A DNA stretch of 64,000 nucleotides from assembly GCA_916700875.1 (NCBI GenBank), contig CAKAKS010000031.1:7704977-7768976 (forward strand), given 5' to 3'. Numbering within the stretch: position 1 is the first letter of the stretch; each line of letters opens with the position of its first letter. Origin of the DNA: Sebastes aleutianus (taxonomy: Eukaryota > Chordata > Actinopteri > Perciformes > Sebastidae). The translations under genes and the position numbers were made by a program. Shown piece after piece: positions 42,760 to 54,559 of this stretch. The notes beneath the pieces are model-generated. The model was given only the letters and a program-made list of their open reading frames with translations. It was not told the origin of the DNA and ran no database searches.

Positions 42760-43242
42760 GATATGGATAACATCTGTCAAGGTGAACCGTTTAGCCTTGG
42801 TTTCCTAATGTTTCAACTCATAAACACAGTTGCTTTGCAAAGCAGCACACCCAAATTCTTCACCCAAACTGCATCAGCTAAAAGCTTCAAACGTCATGCT
42901 GCTCGTTACAATATGTCTGTCTCTCTTTTGTTTATTTTAATCAGACACATACATGAGGTTGTTCAGATTAGAGAAAATGGAAGAGCTCATTCTCAGTACT
43001 CTTTTGTTGTTATTGTTTTTGAGTTATTACTGCTCATTTACTTAGATTTTCATTCACACTTTTAATCCCATATGTTGTATATGGTAATTTCCTTTCAGCC
43101 TATATTTGGCCTCTATTACCCTATTTGATCCCTATCCCCTTTAAGGCTATCTTTTATTTAAAATTAATTTTAGTCAGTTGGCCCTATTCCTATTGACTGC
43201 TCATAGCAGGAAGAGCACAGGTGTTAAAAATAACATTAATGA

Positions 43243-43710
43243 TGCGTTCGAAATCACATACTATTCATTATATACCAAATATGTGTGCTATCGATCAACA
43301 TACTTTTATGTGAATAAACAGTAGTATGTATCTCTTCAGATGCACTGAGCAGTAATTTACGTTGTCACTTCCTGAGAGCCTCTTTACCGGTTGGAGACGC
43401 GTAACCATGGCAACCCGTACCAACCTGATATGACCAAAACGATGATTTGTGAGAATCATAAAGTCTGAACAAATTTTTAAAATGTATTACGGCCAGCAAA
43501 GTGAAATCTTTACTTACCCATGTCACTACCGCATTGCACTGTGGGATATTTATGCCACCATAGTGTCCACTGTTTGCATACTGTAATATTTCACCAGACA
43601 TTTTATGCAATTTGCTTACTATTGGTTTCGGAGATGCTAAAAAAAATCTCACATACTGTTTTAGTGTACTAAACAGCACACTATTATGGAATTTCAGACA
43701 CAACCTAGCT
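43243..43710. mobile_element. MITE with TTCGAAATCACATAC-type end
   Basis: Left end GCGTTCGAAATCACATACTA and right end ATGGAATTTCAGACACAACC look like decayed inverted repeats. Inside are repeated short words such as TACTGTTTTAGTGTAC. Boundaries are approximate. 43711-44553 is the tail-to-tail space of rnf185 and the MADF-BESS gene; TTTATT near 44019 is a possible poly(A) signal for the latter. Confidence 0.45.
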
Positions 43711-44553
43711 CTGTTCTACTCAAATGTACCAGTAAACCATGACTGTGTGATCATTTATTTTATTATTAACAGCTGTGCTTTTAAAATCTTTACATGTCAA
43801 TTTATCACAAACACAGCCTGTATTGTTTTGAATTATTGCAAAGAGTCTTACTAGCATGTGCCTCATGCTCCATTTTGTCTCTCTGTTCACTGATGTACTA
43901 AGATTCTTTTTTTTTTTTTTAATATAGCTCTTCCTAATCTTACAAATTACACGTCATTGTCGAAATTTACCAAAATCACACACGTTTTGTGGAATCAAAA
44001 CAATGTCACGCATTGTCTCTTTATTTTAGATGAGATTAAAAAGAAATGTTGATGCATGTAAGCAGTTGAAAGATTTAATTTATGAAACAGTGTTCCTCTC
44101 CAAAATGTAAAGTATTTCTTTTTTGCTCAGTTTTCTCTGTCCCTGTAATTAAATGTAAAATACTGTAGATTACTGGAATGAAGACTGGCTGGTTGAACAT
44201 GAAACCACTTTTCTAAATGTGAATTCACTCTATTGACAGAAAATCTATGTAAATAAAAAAATTAATCAGAGTCTGTCTGGTTTATCAAGGTGTAAATATG
44301 TTAGGGCTTTCTCACAAGCCTTACTCATCTAACAAATATGCAAATCAAGACCCACCAAACCACAGTGGTGTGGAAAAAAAATGCAACAACTTGCTCAATA
44401 GTAAAAGGTATTCTTCATTGTTAATTTCAAATTAAAAAAAGGATGTACTTCACACTCAACCACTGTGTGCCATAAAAAAAAGAAAAATAGATATTTTGGT
44501 CATTTTGTGGAAGAGGTTTTTAGAAAGCAGAATAAAGTATAAAAATAGTCAGT

Positions 44554-47500
44554 TTAGTCCTGCATTGCCGGCTCTGGCGGTTTCTCTTGCTGTGCAACGT
44601 TGAACTCTGCTTCATACATAATCTGCTGGATCTTTATTTTTGTCTCGCACCTTTTCTGTGGAGCGAGTCGCTTCAGAGCAGGGACAAAGCTCAGAAGAAA
44701 CAGTTCGTCCTCATCCCGCGGCCTGTTGGGAAATGTCGTGCCATTGTCTTTGACCAGCCACTTTGTAGGGGATGATGCACTTTGAGAAGACGACAGCGAA
44801 AGTGACTCTTGATTCTGGCGCCGTTTCCGTCCAGTTTTGGGGGTGATCTGCTGGCCCGATGGCATCTTTGCCAGAACAGCCAGCTGGGCCATCTGTGTGT
44901 CTTGAGCCACTGAAGGAAGCTGCGTCACAAACCCTACCTGGGGCTTCAGGTCAGCTTGACTCACGGGACCCTTCATGACGGAATGGGGCGTCTTGACTGC
45001 CTCGGATGGCGTGGTTTCTCCCTCGGCACTGCCAGATTCGTTGTCAGGATTGTCGTGGTCGTCGTCATTGTTGCCTCCGATGTCTCCCACTCCGCTTCTT
45101 GATCCAGTGAAGGGTGCGATAAAATTCATAAGTTGTCGATATTTCCATCTACTTTGCGCAATCTCTCCTTGCTTCTTGCTTTTGATCTCCATTCGGACTT
45201 CCTTCAAGTACCGGTCTCTCATGTTCTTCCATTTTCTTTTACATTCCTCACCTAGAAAAGTTAAAATATCAGTGTAAGGAGCAAGAAATCTCATACGAAT
45301 TCAATAAACAGGAATGAAAGAAAATGATATTCACAGCAACAATTAAGCAGCCAGTAACCTGGACGTCCCCTAAAACTGCATCGTTTTTAAACCATTATAA
45401 TTAAAATATTTTCCATAAAATTATATTCCCAAACATTTTGTGAGGAAAAATCGTCTAAATGGCTTGTGAGAAGTGTGCTCTTCTTCTCTCACCTGGCAAA
45501 TATTTCTATATATTTATATCATTGTTGAAGTTGTAATTAGTAATAAGATTCAGTTGAGAAATATTTGAAGGTATTCAAAGCTTTGCAGCACGGTGCCGTG
45601 CAGCAGGCTGACATGTTTTTCTGTCTGTCTGTCTCCATCTCCCCCATTTCAGTGCCCAGGACAGCGCCGGTGACGCACTACTGTACACGCACGTACTTCT
45701 ACACATAACAAACAGCGATATCCGTCTGAGAATAACTAATAATAATTAATGTTGAACGTGAATAATGTGGGATTATTCCTTATTTCATGGGCTATTTTGG
45801 TATTTATACATTATTATTGCATACTTATATATAAAAAATAAAAAATAAATAAAAAAGCTTTCGAATAATTATTTGGAGGTTGAATAACATGGCAACGGTT
45901 GAAGCTTCGAAGCATTCGGGTCAGCCCTAGAAAGCAGCCAAATCAATGCGATAGCACTTCAATTGTTCCTCTGTTAAGTTTATGTTTTATTTTTTGAGAC
46001 TGTCAGAGAGGTGTTGATTATGGTTGCAACTACTTATCTTCTTGATAAAATGTCAGAAAAGAGTGAAAAATGCCCATTACATCCCTGAAGTTCAAGATGA
46101 CATATTTAGATTGCTTGTTTTGGTCCAAAACCCCAAAATATTCTATTTACTATACAATAAGACAAACAAAGAAAAAGGCTATTTTGTCTTTGAAAATGAC
46201 TGAAATCATTAACTGATTATCATAATAATAATTGCTGATTATTTTTCCGTGAACTGATTAATGATTAATCAGGGCTTGATTTATAATCTGGCATTTGAGA
46301 ATGAACAATACAATCAGTGGCCACTAAAATCATACAGTTGAATCACCTCTTAGAAAGTTTATTTATAATCTTCCTAAATGAATAACATGTGGCATGTTGG
46401 ATCAGGCCAGGAAGTGTAGGCTATTATACAGTATAATGGACTATTAAAAATAGAAAAACACTACTTTATCCTGGTAAATTTCGAATAAAGCATTAAAGGT
46501 CCCATATCGTGCTCATTTTCAGGTTCATACTATATTTTGGGTTTCTACTAGAACATGTTTACATGCTGTAATGTTCAACAACACAAGCCTGAATATACCT
46601 GTATTTACCCCTCTGTCTGAAACGCTCCGTTTTAGTGCATTTTAATGGAATTGCAACAGAATTGTGTTGCTAGGCAACAGTTTGGGTCCATGTTTACTTC
46701 CTGTCAGCTGATGTCATTCACACACACTGCAACAGGAAATAAACTGGGACACATTTAGAATGTTTACGTTTAAAACCGTATAATGGTCTAAATTTTGTAT
46801 ATTTTTGACATCACAAATGGACAGAAATCCTATAACGGCTTGTTTCAAATGCGCATTTCTGAATACGGGGCTGTGTGTGTTTCTCCGTATATTGAGCGTT
46901 ATGATAGGTTAAGATAAGATAAGATGAACCTTTATTATTCCCCGGAGGGAAATTCAGGTGTCAAAGCAGCAACAACAGCAAACAGAGTGAAACACAGGAG
47001 AGGTAAAGGTATACAAAAATTATAAAAACAATAATAGAGATATAAAAGATACAGAGTGAATGGGTGAACATAGTGTGTACAGTCCGTCAATAAATAAATG
47101 TAGTATGTACGATAAATAAATGTACATATGTGCAGTCTATAAAGTGGTATATAGGATGTATAGTATAAAGTAAGTGTAAAGTGCGCAAGTGGTTAGAGTC
47201 CAAGATGGTTGCAGATAATGCATGTTTAAAGACACTTAAACCTGTTTTAAAGGCACTTAAGCCTATTTTATAATGTAAAAGACAAGAAAATCTCACTTTT
47301 TACAATATGGGACCTTTAAGCTTTAATTATAAGTCTGTATAAAGTTACACAAAGAAAGGCTAAATGTTATTTTTGATCTAGTCTGGAGGTCATTCTTAAT
47401 TCATCCGTGTTATAAGCCGCCCCATCATAAATTGACAGTGTGTGCACCTAATGATGTTTGAGGATGGGGGCCTCCCTCTCTCTGTAATGGTCTAAATATT

Positions 47501-48480
47501 GTATATTTGTGACATCACAAATGGACAGAAATCCTAACGGTTTGTTTCAAACGCGCAATTTCCGAATACGGGCTTTGTGTGTTTCTCCGTATATTGAGCG
47601 TTTTGATAGTTTAACAGTATTTATATAAAGCACTTAAACCTGTTTTATAATGTAAAAGACAAGAAAATCTCACTTTTTACAATATGGGACCTTTAAGCTT
47701 TAATTATAAGTCTGTATAAAGTTAGGTAAAGAAATGCTAAATGTTATTTTTGATCTAGTCTGGAGGTCATTCATCCGTGTTACATGCCGCCCCATCATAC
47801 ACCTGTGCACCTGATAATGTTTGAGGGGGGCCTCTCCTCCCTCCCTTTAATACATCCATGCTCCGTCCCCTGGCTCTGACATGTTTTACCTAACAAACCG
47901 TGCTGCCGCTGCCGCCAACGCTCCCACGAGAAGCTCTCCCTCTCTGTGGAGCGAGGCGGAAAAAGTACGCGGCTCGGTAGTCCCCGGTAAATACACCGAG
48001 TCCGTGTGACGCTGCGCATGTTTCCTCCTCCGCCGTGCCGTGTTGGACACGCGGCCGGCGGCGACGCAGCAGCAGCAGAGCCGTACCGTGCCGTGCCGTC
48101 CGGTGCAGCGCGGCCTACAGCGTGCGAGCCGCGGCTGCTGCTACCGCTAGCACGGTACGGTACGCGCGGCTGCATCCACACCACCGGGTGAGTGAACATC
48201 ACACCACAAAGAGACAACAACATGCCTGTAAGACTCATGAGAAACACCTCTTATCTCCACGGTAACACCGCTAACGTCTGCGTGTCTAGTCGTCCATGAC
48301 AACTAGGAAATAACTGTCAGTAAAGTTGTGATAAACAGTGAAATACTCACACGGCAGACCCAGGATGATACTGATGCTTCTCCACGCATTTACACGACTT
48401 TCCGTGCAGCGGTAATTGGGCAAAGTGACATTGTACAGCTCTGGGTAATTATATACAGCCAATATTAACTTATCGTCCAT
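44554..48480 (-). CDS. MADF-BESS domain protein, putative transcription regulator
   Basis: MADF domains are Myb/SANT-like DNA-binding folds and BESS motifs mediate self-association; such proteins (Adf-1, DLIP3 relatives) regulate transcription. Two exons on the minus strand, 48351-48480 and 44554-45251, join at a phase-1 junction to 275 aa. MADF covers about 1-93: LILAVYNYPELYN, then VNAWRSISIILGLP, then EECKRKWKNMRDRYLKE and WKYRQLMNFIAPF. A basic stretch, GRKRR, is at 184-188. The BESS motif lies at 223-260 (DEDELFLLSFVPALKRLAPQ). The middle is acidic and Ser/Gln-rich, probably disordered. The family is multi-copy in fish and part of it may derive from Harbinger transposon Myb-like proteins, so I give no symbol. 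The 3.1-kb intron is full of repeats. The start is supported by position at a CpG-rich promoter. Confidence 0.85.
45540..45929. mobile_element. hAT fragment, right end preserved
   Basis: Ends in CATTCGGGTCAGCCCTA, a TAGGGCTG-type hAT terminus, preceded by TTCGAATAATTATTTGGAGG. The left end is unclear. It lies in the MADF-BESS intron. Confidence 0.5.
46014..46280. mobile_element. hAT MITE fragment (CGATTAATC family)
   Basis: Shares GTCAGAAAAGAGTGAAAAATG and CTTGTTTTGGTCCAAAACCC words and a TTAATGATTAATCAG end with the element at 2062-2946. Target duplication not found. Confidence 0.5.
46493..47319 (-). mobile_element. TTAA-flanked MITE split by a LINE tail
   Basis: Reversed relative of 40422-40939: it starts TTAAAGGTCCCATATCGTGC and ends TACAATATGGGACCTTTAA. 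A LINE 3' tail at about 46908-47229 replaces 21 bases present in the partner copy at 47480-47697. Confidence 0.8.
46908..47229 (-). mobile_element. LINE 3' tail insertion
   Basis: Begins with AAGATAAGATAAGATGAACC and TTCCCCGGAGGGAAATTC, the reverse complement of a common fish LINE 3' end with a CTTAT-type tail. Only the noncoding end is present. Confidence 0.6.
47300..47840. repeat. Tandem duplication upstream of the MADF-BESS exon 1
   Basis: 47300-47480 recurs at 47680-47840: shared words include TAAGCTTTAATTATAAGTCTG, TTTGATCTAGTCTGGAGGTC and GCCGCCCCATCAT. The intervening 47480-47697 repeats part of the MITE at 46493-47319. The unit (about 380 bases) therefore spans half a MITE plus unique DNA. 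Confidence 0.8.
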
Positions 48481-48700
48481 TTTGCCCCCCTATGTGTTGT
48501 GTGCCTGTGCGCGGACGCGGAAGCGGCAGTCTTCTCCCGCCTTTTCCGCCCAGCTGCTGCTCTGCTGCTGCTGATGCCTCACCGCGAGTTATCGCGTTGA
48601 GTGGCGGAGCTGCTGCTGCCGCGCTGTGTCGCTCCAACGTTACACGGTGGGCAATGTAGTCCTCTGTCACAGGGGGGCGCACCACTCTGCTTTAGCCTTC
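47860..48700. promoter_or_regulatory. CpG-rich promoter region, possibly bidirectional
   Basis: Dense CpG, GCAGCAGC and CCGTGCCGT repeats surround the first exon of the MADF-BESS gene. On the opposite strand a good donor follows CACACCACCGG (GTGAGT near 48187), hinting at a divergent spliced noncoding transcript. No conserved protein is encoded in the long open frames here. Confidence 0.5.
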
Positions 48701-48905
48701 ACTACTGCCTGTTGGTATTATATCCATAGATTATTTATATCCCAGGGGTCCCAACATAAATCTCCTGGGTAGCCATTTGATAAGATGTCCTTTTTGTGCA
48801 TGACATACCTTTTTTATAATGCATAGCTCCCAATGAGACTTTTTTTTTACAAAATAAAAGCCCCCAACTCTCATTGTATGTTAACAGGAAACTATGAATT
48901 CAACC

Positions 48906-49400
48906 TATTGGTATTATTCAACTTTTCAATGATATTCATACAAATTAAACCCATTAGCACTTTTCCAACTATTCCTATTTCTTCTCCTTCTTCATACAGA
49001 TTAAAGCCATCAATGCAGTGTAGTGTCAGCTATTAAAAAACCTTCAAATCTTCCCCATCTTTTATAAATTATTGGTAATATTCAAGTTTTCAATGATATT
49101 CACACGAATGAAACCATTCCCACTTTTCCAACTATTCCTACTTCTTCTCCTTCTTCATACAGATTAAAGTCAGCAATGCACTGTAGCATCAGTTATTCGA
49201 AAACCTTAAAATATTCCACATCTTTGATAAATTATTGGTATTATTCAACTTTTCAATGAAATTCATAAAAATTAAACCCATTCCCACTTTTCCAACTGTT
49301 CCTACTACTTCACCTTCTTCTCACAACATTTAAGCCAGCATTACAGCGTAGCGTCAGCTCTTCAGCAACCAGCATTCACACCGCAATTTCTTCAGAAACT
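48906..49400. repeat. Minisatellite, about 163-bp units, three copies
   Basis: Units begin near 48906, 49070 and 49233 with TATTGGTATTATTCAAC or close variants. Each contains CACTTTTCCAACTATTCCTA, CTTCTCCTTCTTC and AGATTAAAG-CAGCA words. The third copy is incomplete. Confidence 0.88.
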
Positions 49401-49497
49401 TCTTTTCTAGTTAGTATTTTATTATTTTACATGAACATTGTCACATTTTGGTCAACAAATCAAATATATCCTATATACAACATAATAATAATAATAA

Positions 49498-49597
49498 TCT
49501 CTACAAAATCATAATAAAATACAAAAAAGAAACACAAATTAAATACATATTCCTAATCTGCACCATGATCTAACCCTTATAAAAAAGAAGTATACTT
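49498..49597. repeat. Dispersed 100-bp duplicate, copy 1
   Basis: Nearly identical to 55399-55496, sharing CATATTCCTAATCTGCACC. It spans the left end of the MITE at 49574 and about 75 bases of outside flank. Both copies follow an AAT microsatellite. Confidence 0.85.
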
Positions 49598-50212
49598 CAA
49601 GTTTATTTTACAAAGTAAACTTAAGTATATTTCAAGTATATTCCCAAGTATACTTTATGTAATAAGTATACCAATATCAATGTAGTTGATTACTTGTAAG
49701 TGCACTACTTCAATACTTCTTGGGACTAAATTGGCCCACTTTTTAGTTTATAAAAGTATACTTAAGTATACTTTAAATGTAAGAGTAGTAAACTTTGAGT
49801 ACACAACTAGTTTACATCCAAGTTGTATTTTGTACTGCAACTATAATATGATCTATACTACAAGTGAACTTATAGGTATACTGTTTTTACCACTTTTTAG
49901 TTTATGAAAGCACACTTTAAAGTATACTCTCTGTAAACTACTAGTTTAATAGTTTTTACTGCAAGTATACTTGTAAGTTTTCTTTAAGTTAATTTATGGT
50001 ATTTATTTAATTTATAGTACTTAGCCAAATATACTTTTCAGTATAAGCCAAGTATACTTGGTCTTTTCTGTATACTTGTCGGTATAAGCCAAGTATACTT
50101 AAGTATAATTTTGTTAAGTATATCTCTGATAAGTACAAAAAAAATAAACTGAAAAAAAGTTTAAAAGAAGTATACTAATGGCACACTTGAATAAACTTAT
50201 TTTTTGTAAGGG
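49574..50212. mobile_element. MITE rich in AAGTATACTT palindromes
   Basis: Starts CCCTTATAAAAAAGAAGT and ends ACTTATTTTTTGTAAGGG, 18-base inverted ends with two mismatches. ATCTAA occurs at both flanks (one base offset on the right). Many GTATAC palindromes run throughout. Superfamily unknown. Confidence 0.75.
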
Positions 50213-50518
50213 AATCTAATTCACAAGCAGCCAATTGATGTTCATAGAGTGTGTATGTGTGTTGTATATACGAGTATTGTGTGGTGGTGTTTGCTTTACT
50301 TCAAGATCTGTCTGTCACATTAACAATGTATTCCAAGTAGTCTCCCCACTCTCACCACATAAAATAAAATGTTTTGTTGTTGTTTTGATCACTGTCATGA
50401 TAGTCTCTTCTGAAAGGTAACTGCAGTATAATATCAGAAAGTCATAAATAGTCGGAGTCATACTGAGACAAATTTACAGAGACACAAACATAAAAAATGG
50501 TTAAAAAAATTAAATATA

Positions 50519-50535
50519 TAATTATTATTATTATT

Positions 50536-50579
<44 letters not shown>
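50519..50579. repeat. ATT/AAT trinucleotide microsatellite
   Basis: ATT repeats switch to AAT repeats at about 50540, forming a long near-palindrome. Confidence 0.95.
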
Positions 50580-50661
50580 GACATATTCCCCACGTTTTTT
50601 TTCTCCACACTATATTTAAAATTACAAGTCTCTGTTGTACACACTGCTTTTACAAATTAAT

Positions 50662-50843
50662 CAGTGGTGTAGTGGAGGGTATACAGGGTTTACCCACCTC
50701 TTTTTCTGGTGGTTCTGGTGGTATCAGCCAAAAAGCCTTAGGAATATATAGGAGAGTATACCTACTTCCTCCTCGGTAACCCACCGTAACCTACCCATCT
50801 ATCTAGTAGTACCCCCACCTCATCAACAATCACTACACCACCA
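50662..50843. mobile_element. Short MITE with GTGGTGTAGTG ends
   Basis: Left end CAGTGGTGTAGTGGAGG and right end AATCACTACACCACC are inverted repeats. About 180 bases. Target duplication not clear. From 50844 to 53016 I see no gene or repeat; it may hold gsc2 regulatory sequence. Confidence 0.55.
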
Positions 50844-53016
50844 ATAATAATCTGTTGTTGCACCGATATTGTGGTTTTAAAAGGGTTTATAGAGACAGAA
50901 TTGAGAATCTATAGTTTGTCAAGGTTGTGTGTGAATTCAATCAAATACAATCTCAAATTAGATTAGGATTTTAATGCATTAAATGAAGATTTAAACAAAC
51001 TACAGTTTTACAAAATAGAAAATAAATCCTTAGGGGTATAAATGCCACTTGACTTTCAATTTCGGTAACATAAACTAACAAAACATATGGTTTCTATGAG
51101 TTCAACACCACCACAGTTCATATAGAGCCTGCAGGGTGATATTGAAGCCAAATTACACACCAGAGCCTAGAGCTCAATTTCAGAATCTAGGCGAAATATA
51201 TGGGAAAAAACAGGAGAGAGATATGTAATATTTGTATTAACGCAACTATGGAGTTTCTGCAACCACATAGTTGTTTTTCTTGATTCTTCCCAAGCCCCTA
51301 GTGTATCACCATCTGACAAGTGCTTCCTGAGCCTTCAACATTGACTGTGTTTCCCTGCACAAGCAAGAGTCTGGAGAAAACAGAGAGGAAGGTTGATCCT
51401 CTGCATTTCCTGGTCACACAGCTGCAATCTCCGATTCCCTGGAGGTTTTGGGCCCCGGTCCAGCAGTGAACAGAGACACTGAGCTTTTTCACACGTGAAT
51501 AGTCTGATGCCATGAGGGGTTTCTCTGCTCATTTATCACCAGTCAGCGTGTTTGTAATCCTTTTTCTTCAAACTGAATTGTACTGGTTTGATTTGTGTCC
51601 TTTATTATTCATGTTTCCATTGCAATTCTGCATTATAACAGTGAAATATTTTCCAGAAATATAGGCCTAGTGTCTTCAAAATGCAGCAGGATAAGGCAGA
51701 GAAGCAATTATATATATTTTTTTTTCAGCCTTGGCTTGGTGTTTTGTCACCTTATCTGAACCGGTGTTTGGTTGGCTTTTGTTTCTGGGGAGTAAAATAA
51801 ATCAACTGGTAGTTTCCATTACATGTCACTTCAGGTTGTGTATGTGTAGGATAGTGGGCCTTGTAAAGTCAGATGTTGAATAGAACCATTTCTGATGCAC
51901 CACAAATAATGCTTAGTAGAAAATCACATTAAATTGAAGGGAAGCAGCTCCTTAAACATCTAGAAAACCTGCATCAGCCATGGTGTCTTTTCCTACCTCT
52001 TGTATCAAATATTGCTCTTACAACAACAAAATGAACCTTTATCATTCTAATCCCCAGTAATGAATTTTGAACCGATTGAACCAACGCGGATGTGGTACAA
52101 TTCCTTCTATTGAGAGCCACAATAACTGCTAGATAGCGATCTCACATGCTCCGCAAACTATACATCAACAATCTGGACGCTATTAAACCCAAGTGAAAAG
52201 GATGGGATGGTGTTTATTGTTATCTGTTTTCAAAAGCCCTTATAAGAGGAGCTTAAGACAGATTGTGGAAATCCATTAATTCTCTGGAAGAAAAAAAAAA
52301 GGTGTATTGCCTTGTATGAAATCACAGGATTTGTTAGAGGGGGGATGAATTTAACCTGTAATAGCTTTACCTCAGCTGTGCACATTGTCAGAGAAGTGAG
52401 ACTGCACCGCACAGATAAGACACATGATGCATGAATGTGAATACTAACCACATGGAGGGGCCCCTTTTCTGAATGTACTCTCACCATTTGTGTTTATCTG
52501 TACTGAGTAATAAATCTATTAGTGTCACCACCCACACGTCACTAGCAATTCATTCAACTGCCATGGGTGTGTAATTAGTATGCATTGATGTTGTGTCATT
52601 TACTGAACATATCTACTAATTTGCACAAGATCATTCGTTGATAAAGCTAAATAGAAAAGCGATATGAAATAAATGTAAGAGCTAATCCTCAAATTCAGCA
52701 TAACACAAGTCTCTGGCCACACCAAAAAAAAAAAAGTTCATCTTTAAATCCAGGTTTCTAATACCAAGCAATCCCCTTTTCTCTAAAACCCCAACAATAA
52801 GGATCTTAGGAGCTCTCCACTTCTCATTTTATGCAGTGAAATCTGATTTCTTTCGGAGAAAGGAATGAGGCAAGATTAACTGAATCTGCCGTCCTCCCTA
52901 ACCTCTTCACAAAACTGCCCAGATTAGCTAGGAATTAAGTTTCAACCGTTTTATGTGTCTGGTCCACAGGGGGGATTATAGTTTTACTCTTTTTTTTTTT
53001 TGCCTCCCAATTTCAC

Positions 53017-53023
53017 TATAAGG
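53017..53023 (+). promoter_or_regulatory. gsc2: TATA-like box of gsc2
   Basis: TATAAGG in CACTATAAGGGCC, 117 bases before the chosen ATG. Spacing suits transcription starting near 53047. Confidence 0.45.
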
Positions 53024-53133
53024 GCCTGACACGCTGTTGTAGAGAGAGGAGAAGCAGAAGAGCAGCTGAGCCTGGTTGTGTGTCAATATCCTGTGATCAT
53101 TGCTGCTTGTGTTTTATTGGGATTTCTTTGGAG

Positions 53134-54104
53134 ATGATCAGGATGGAGAGACAAAAGTTTCCTTTCACTATTGAAAACATACTGAGCAAATATCCAAACA
53201 GCAATGGAGACAGACGGTCATGTGGAACAAGTGGTGCTGGACTAAAAGAGAAGGCAGTGAGTCCTGTTGGAAGCCAGACAGAGACTGTTCATCATGCCTG
53301 CCTTTGCTGCTGCTACTGCTCCCACTGTGGAGACACATACCACCCTGATTTCATTCATGAAGGTAAGACCAAACTCTTTATGAGAAGAGTCACTTCTGTT
53401 GACACAGTGATTTAAACTGCAGTTTACTTTCCTCCCTAACCTAATATCCTCCCTTCAGCCTGTCAGTACGGATGGCCCACAGCAATGTTCACAGACCCAT
53501 GCAGGCTGGGAGATGCTCACAGGGAGGAGCAGTCGCCCAGTCAGGTGCAGAGGCGAACCAGACGACACCGCACTATTTTCACAGAGGAGCAGCTGGATGC
53601 ACTGGAGGAGCTGTTCCTGCAGAACCAGTATCCAGATGTGACCACGAGGGAGAAACTAGCACAGCACACTCACTTAAGGGAAGAAAGAGTAGAGGTAAGA
53701 CTGCCACATTCAGCCTTTCAACAAATAAAAGTCATGTTTTCACAGTGATACAGGGTTAGATGAGTTTCAACGTGCTGTATTGTGCCAGCCATGGCATTAC
53801 TTAAGATGTGTGCGTGTTAAACACTTCATTTGAGCACTGGATTTGACCTAAACTCTGCTCAATCTGTCATATTCTAATTATATGACTGTGTTGATAATGA
53901 TGTCCAATGCTACTTGTTTATTTAAATGTAAATACACAATGTGCCAAATAAGATAAGCAGCCTATAGTATGTCATGAAACAAGAAAATCACAACTAAATA
54001 ACATGACTTTTTTTCTCTGCCGGTAGGTTTGGTTTAAAAACCGAAGAGCAAAGTGGAGGCGTCAGAAAAGACTATCATTTGGTGTGGGAAACACAGAAAA
54101 CTAG
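53134..54104 (+). CDS. gsc2: Goosecoid-2 homeobox protein
   Basis: A paired-like homeodomain transcription factor of the Goosecoid group. Three exons, 53134-53362, 53459-53694 and 54027-54104, join in frame to 180 aa. Near the N-terminus [10 protein letters not shown] (9-18) is the Goosecoid/eh1 motif that recruits Groucho corepressors. A cysteine cluster ([11 protein letters not shown], 55-65) matches the Cys-rich segment of GSC2 and is absent from GSC. The homeodomain covers about 110-169, with [24 protein letters not shown] and [13 protein letters not shown]. Lysine at homeodomain position 50 (K159) predicts a bicoid-type TAATCC target. The intron inside the homeodomain is at the usual VE/VW position. 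The tail after it is short. A second Met at residue 4 and an in-frame ATG at 53080 are alternative starts. Tight linkage to ess2 confirms GSC2. Confidence 0.93.
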
Positions 54105-54553
54105 ATTTTGTACTGTATATTTGGGCCACAGCATTGGAAAAGAAGAGAGCCGTGTATGTGTGTGTGTGTGAGCTTGAGTTACATAAATACAAGGTTTTTT
54201 TTAAAGAATATTGCTATTGTTATCAAATATAATAGCTTGACAAAATCTTTCTTTTTTTTCAGAAAATAGACCATTTTTTTGTATCAGTCAAATCATTCAT
54301 GAGACAGTTTTGTAGCCTATTTGTGATCGGATTGGTTGAGTGCATGATTGAAGGACTTGCAGTATATGCTAATACTAATACTGAGAGTTCAATCTGTAAT
54401 TTGTTATAGTTTGCACTGGTTGTGAAAAAGTGTCCTTGAGAACAAGTAAAGTTCTTTTGAGAGAGATGGAGGAACTTTCTTTATACAAACCATAACACAT
54501 CCAGGTTGAAGCATCATATCAATTTAAAAGCTGTCATGCAGTGAACACATCTG

Positions 54554-54559
54554 AATAAA
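54554..54559 (+). terminator. gsc2: gsc2 polyadenylation signal
   Basis: AATAAA about 450 bases past the gsc2 stop. From 54560 to 55088 the sequence is AT-rich without features. Confidence 0.5.

Noticed and set aside
47795..48247. 150-codon minus-strand frame in the CpG-rich region
   Set aside because: Composition driven by GC triplet repeats; no homology and outside the MADF-BESS exons.
48906..49400. CRISPR-like array
   Set aside because: Spacing is regular but the units repeat over their whole length with no unique spacers. It is a minisatellite in a vertebrate genome.
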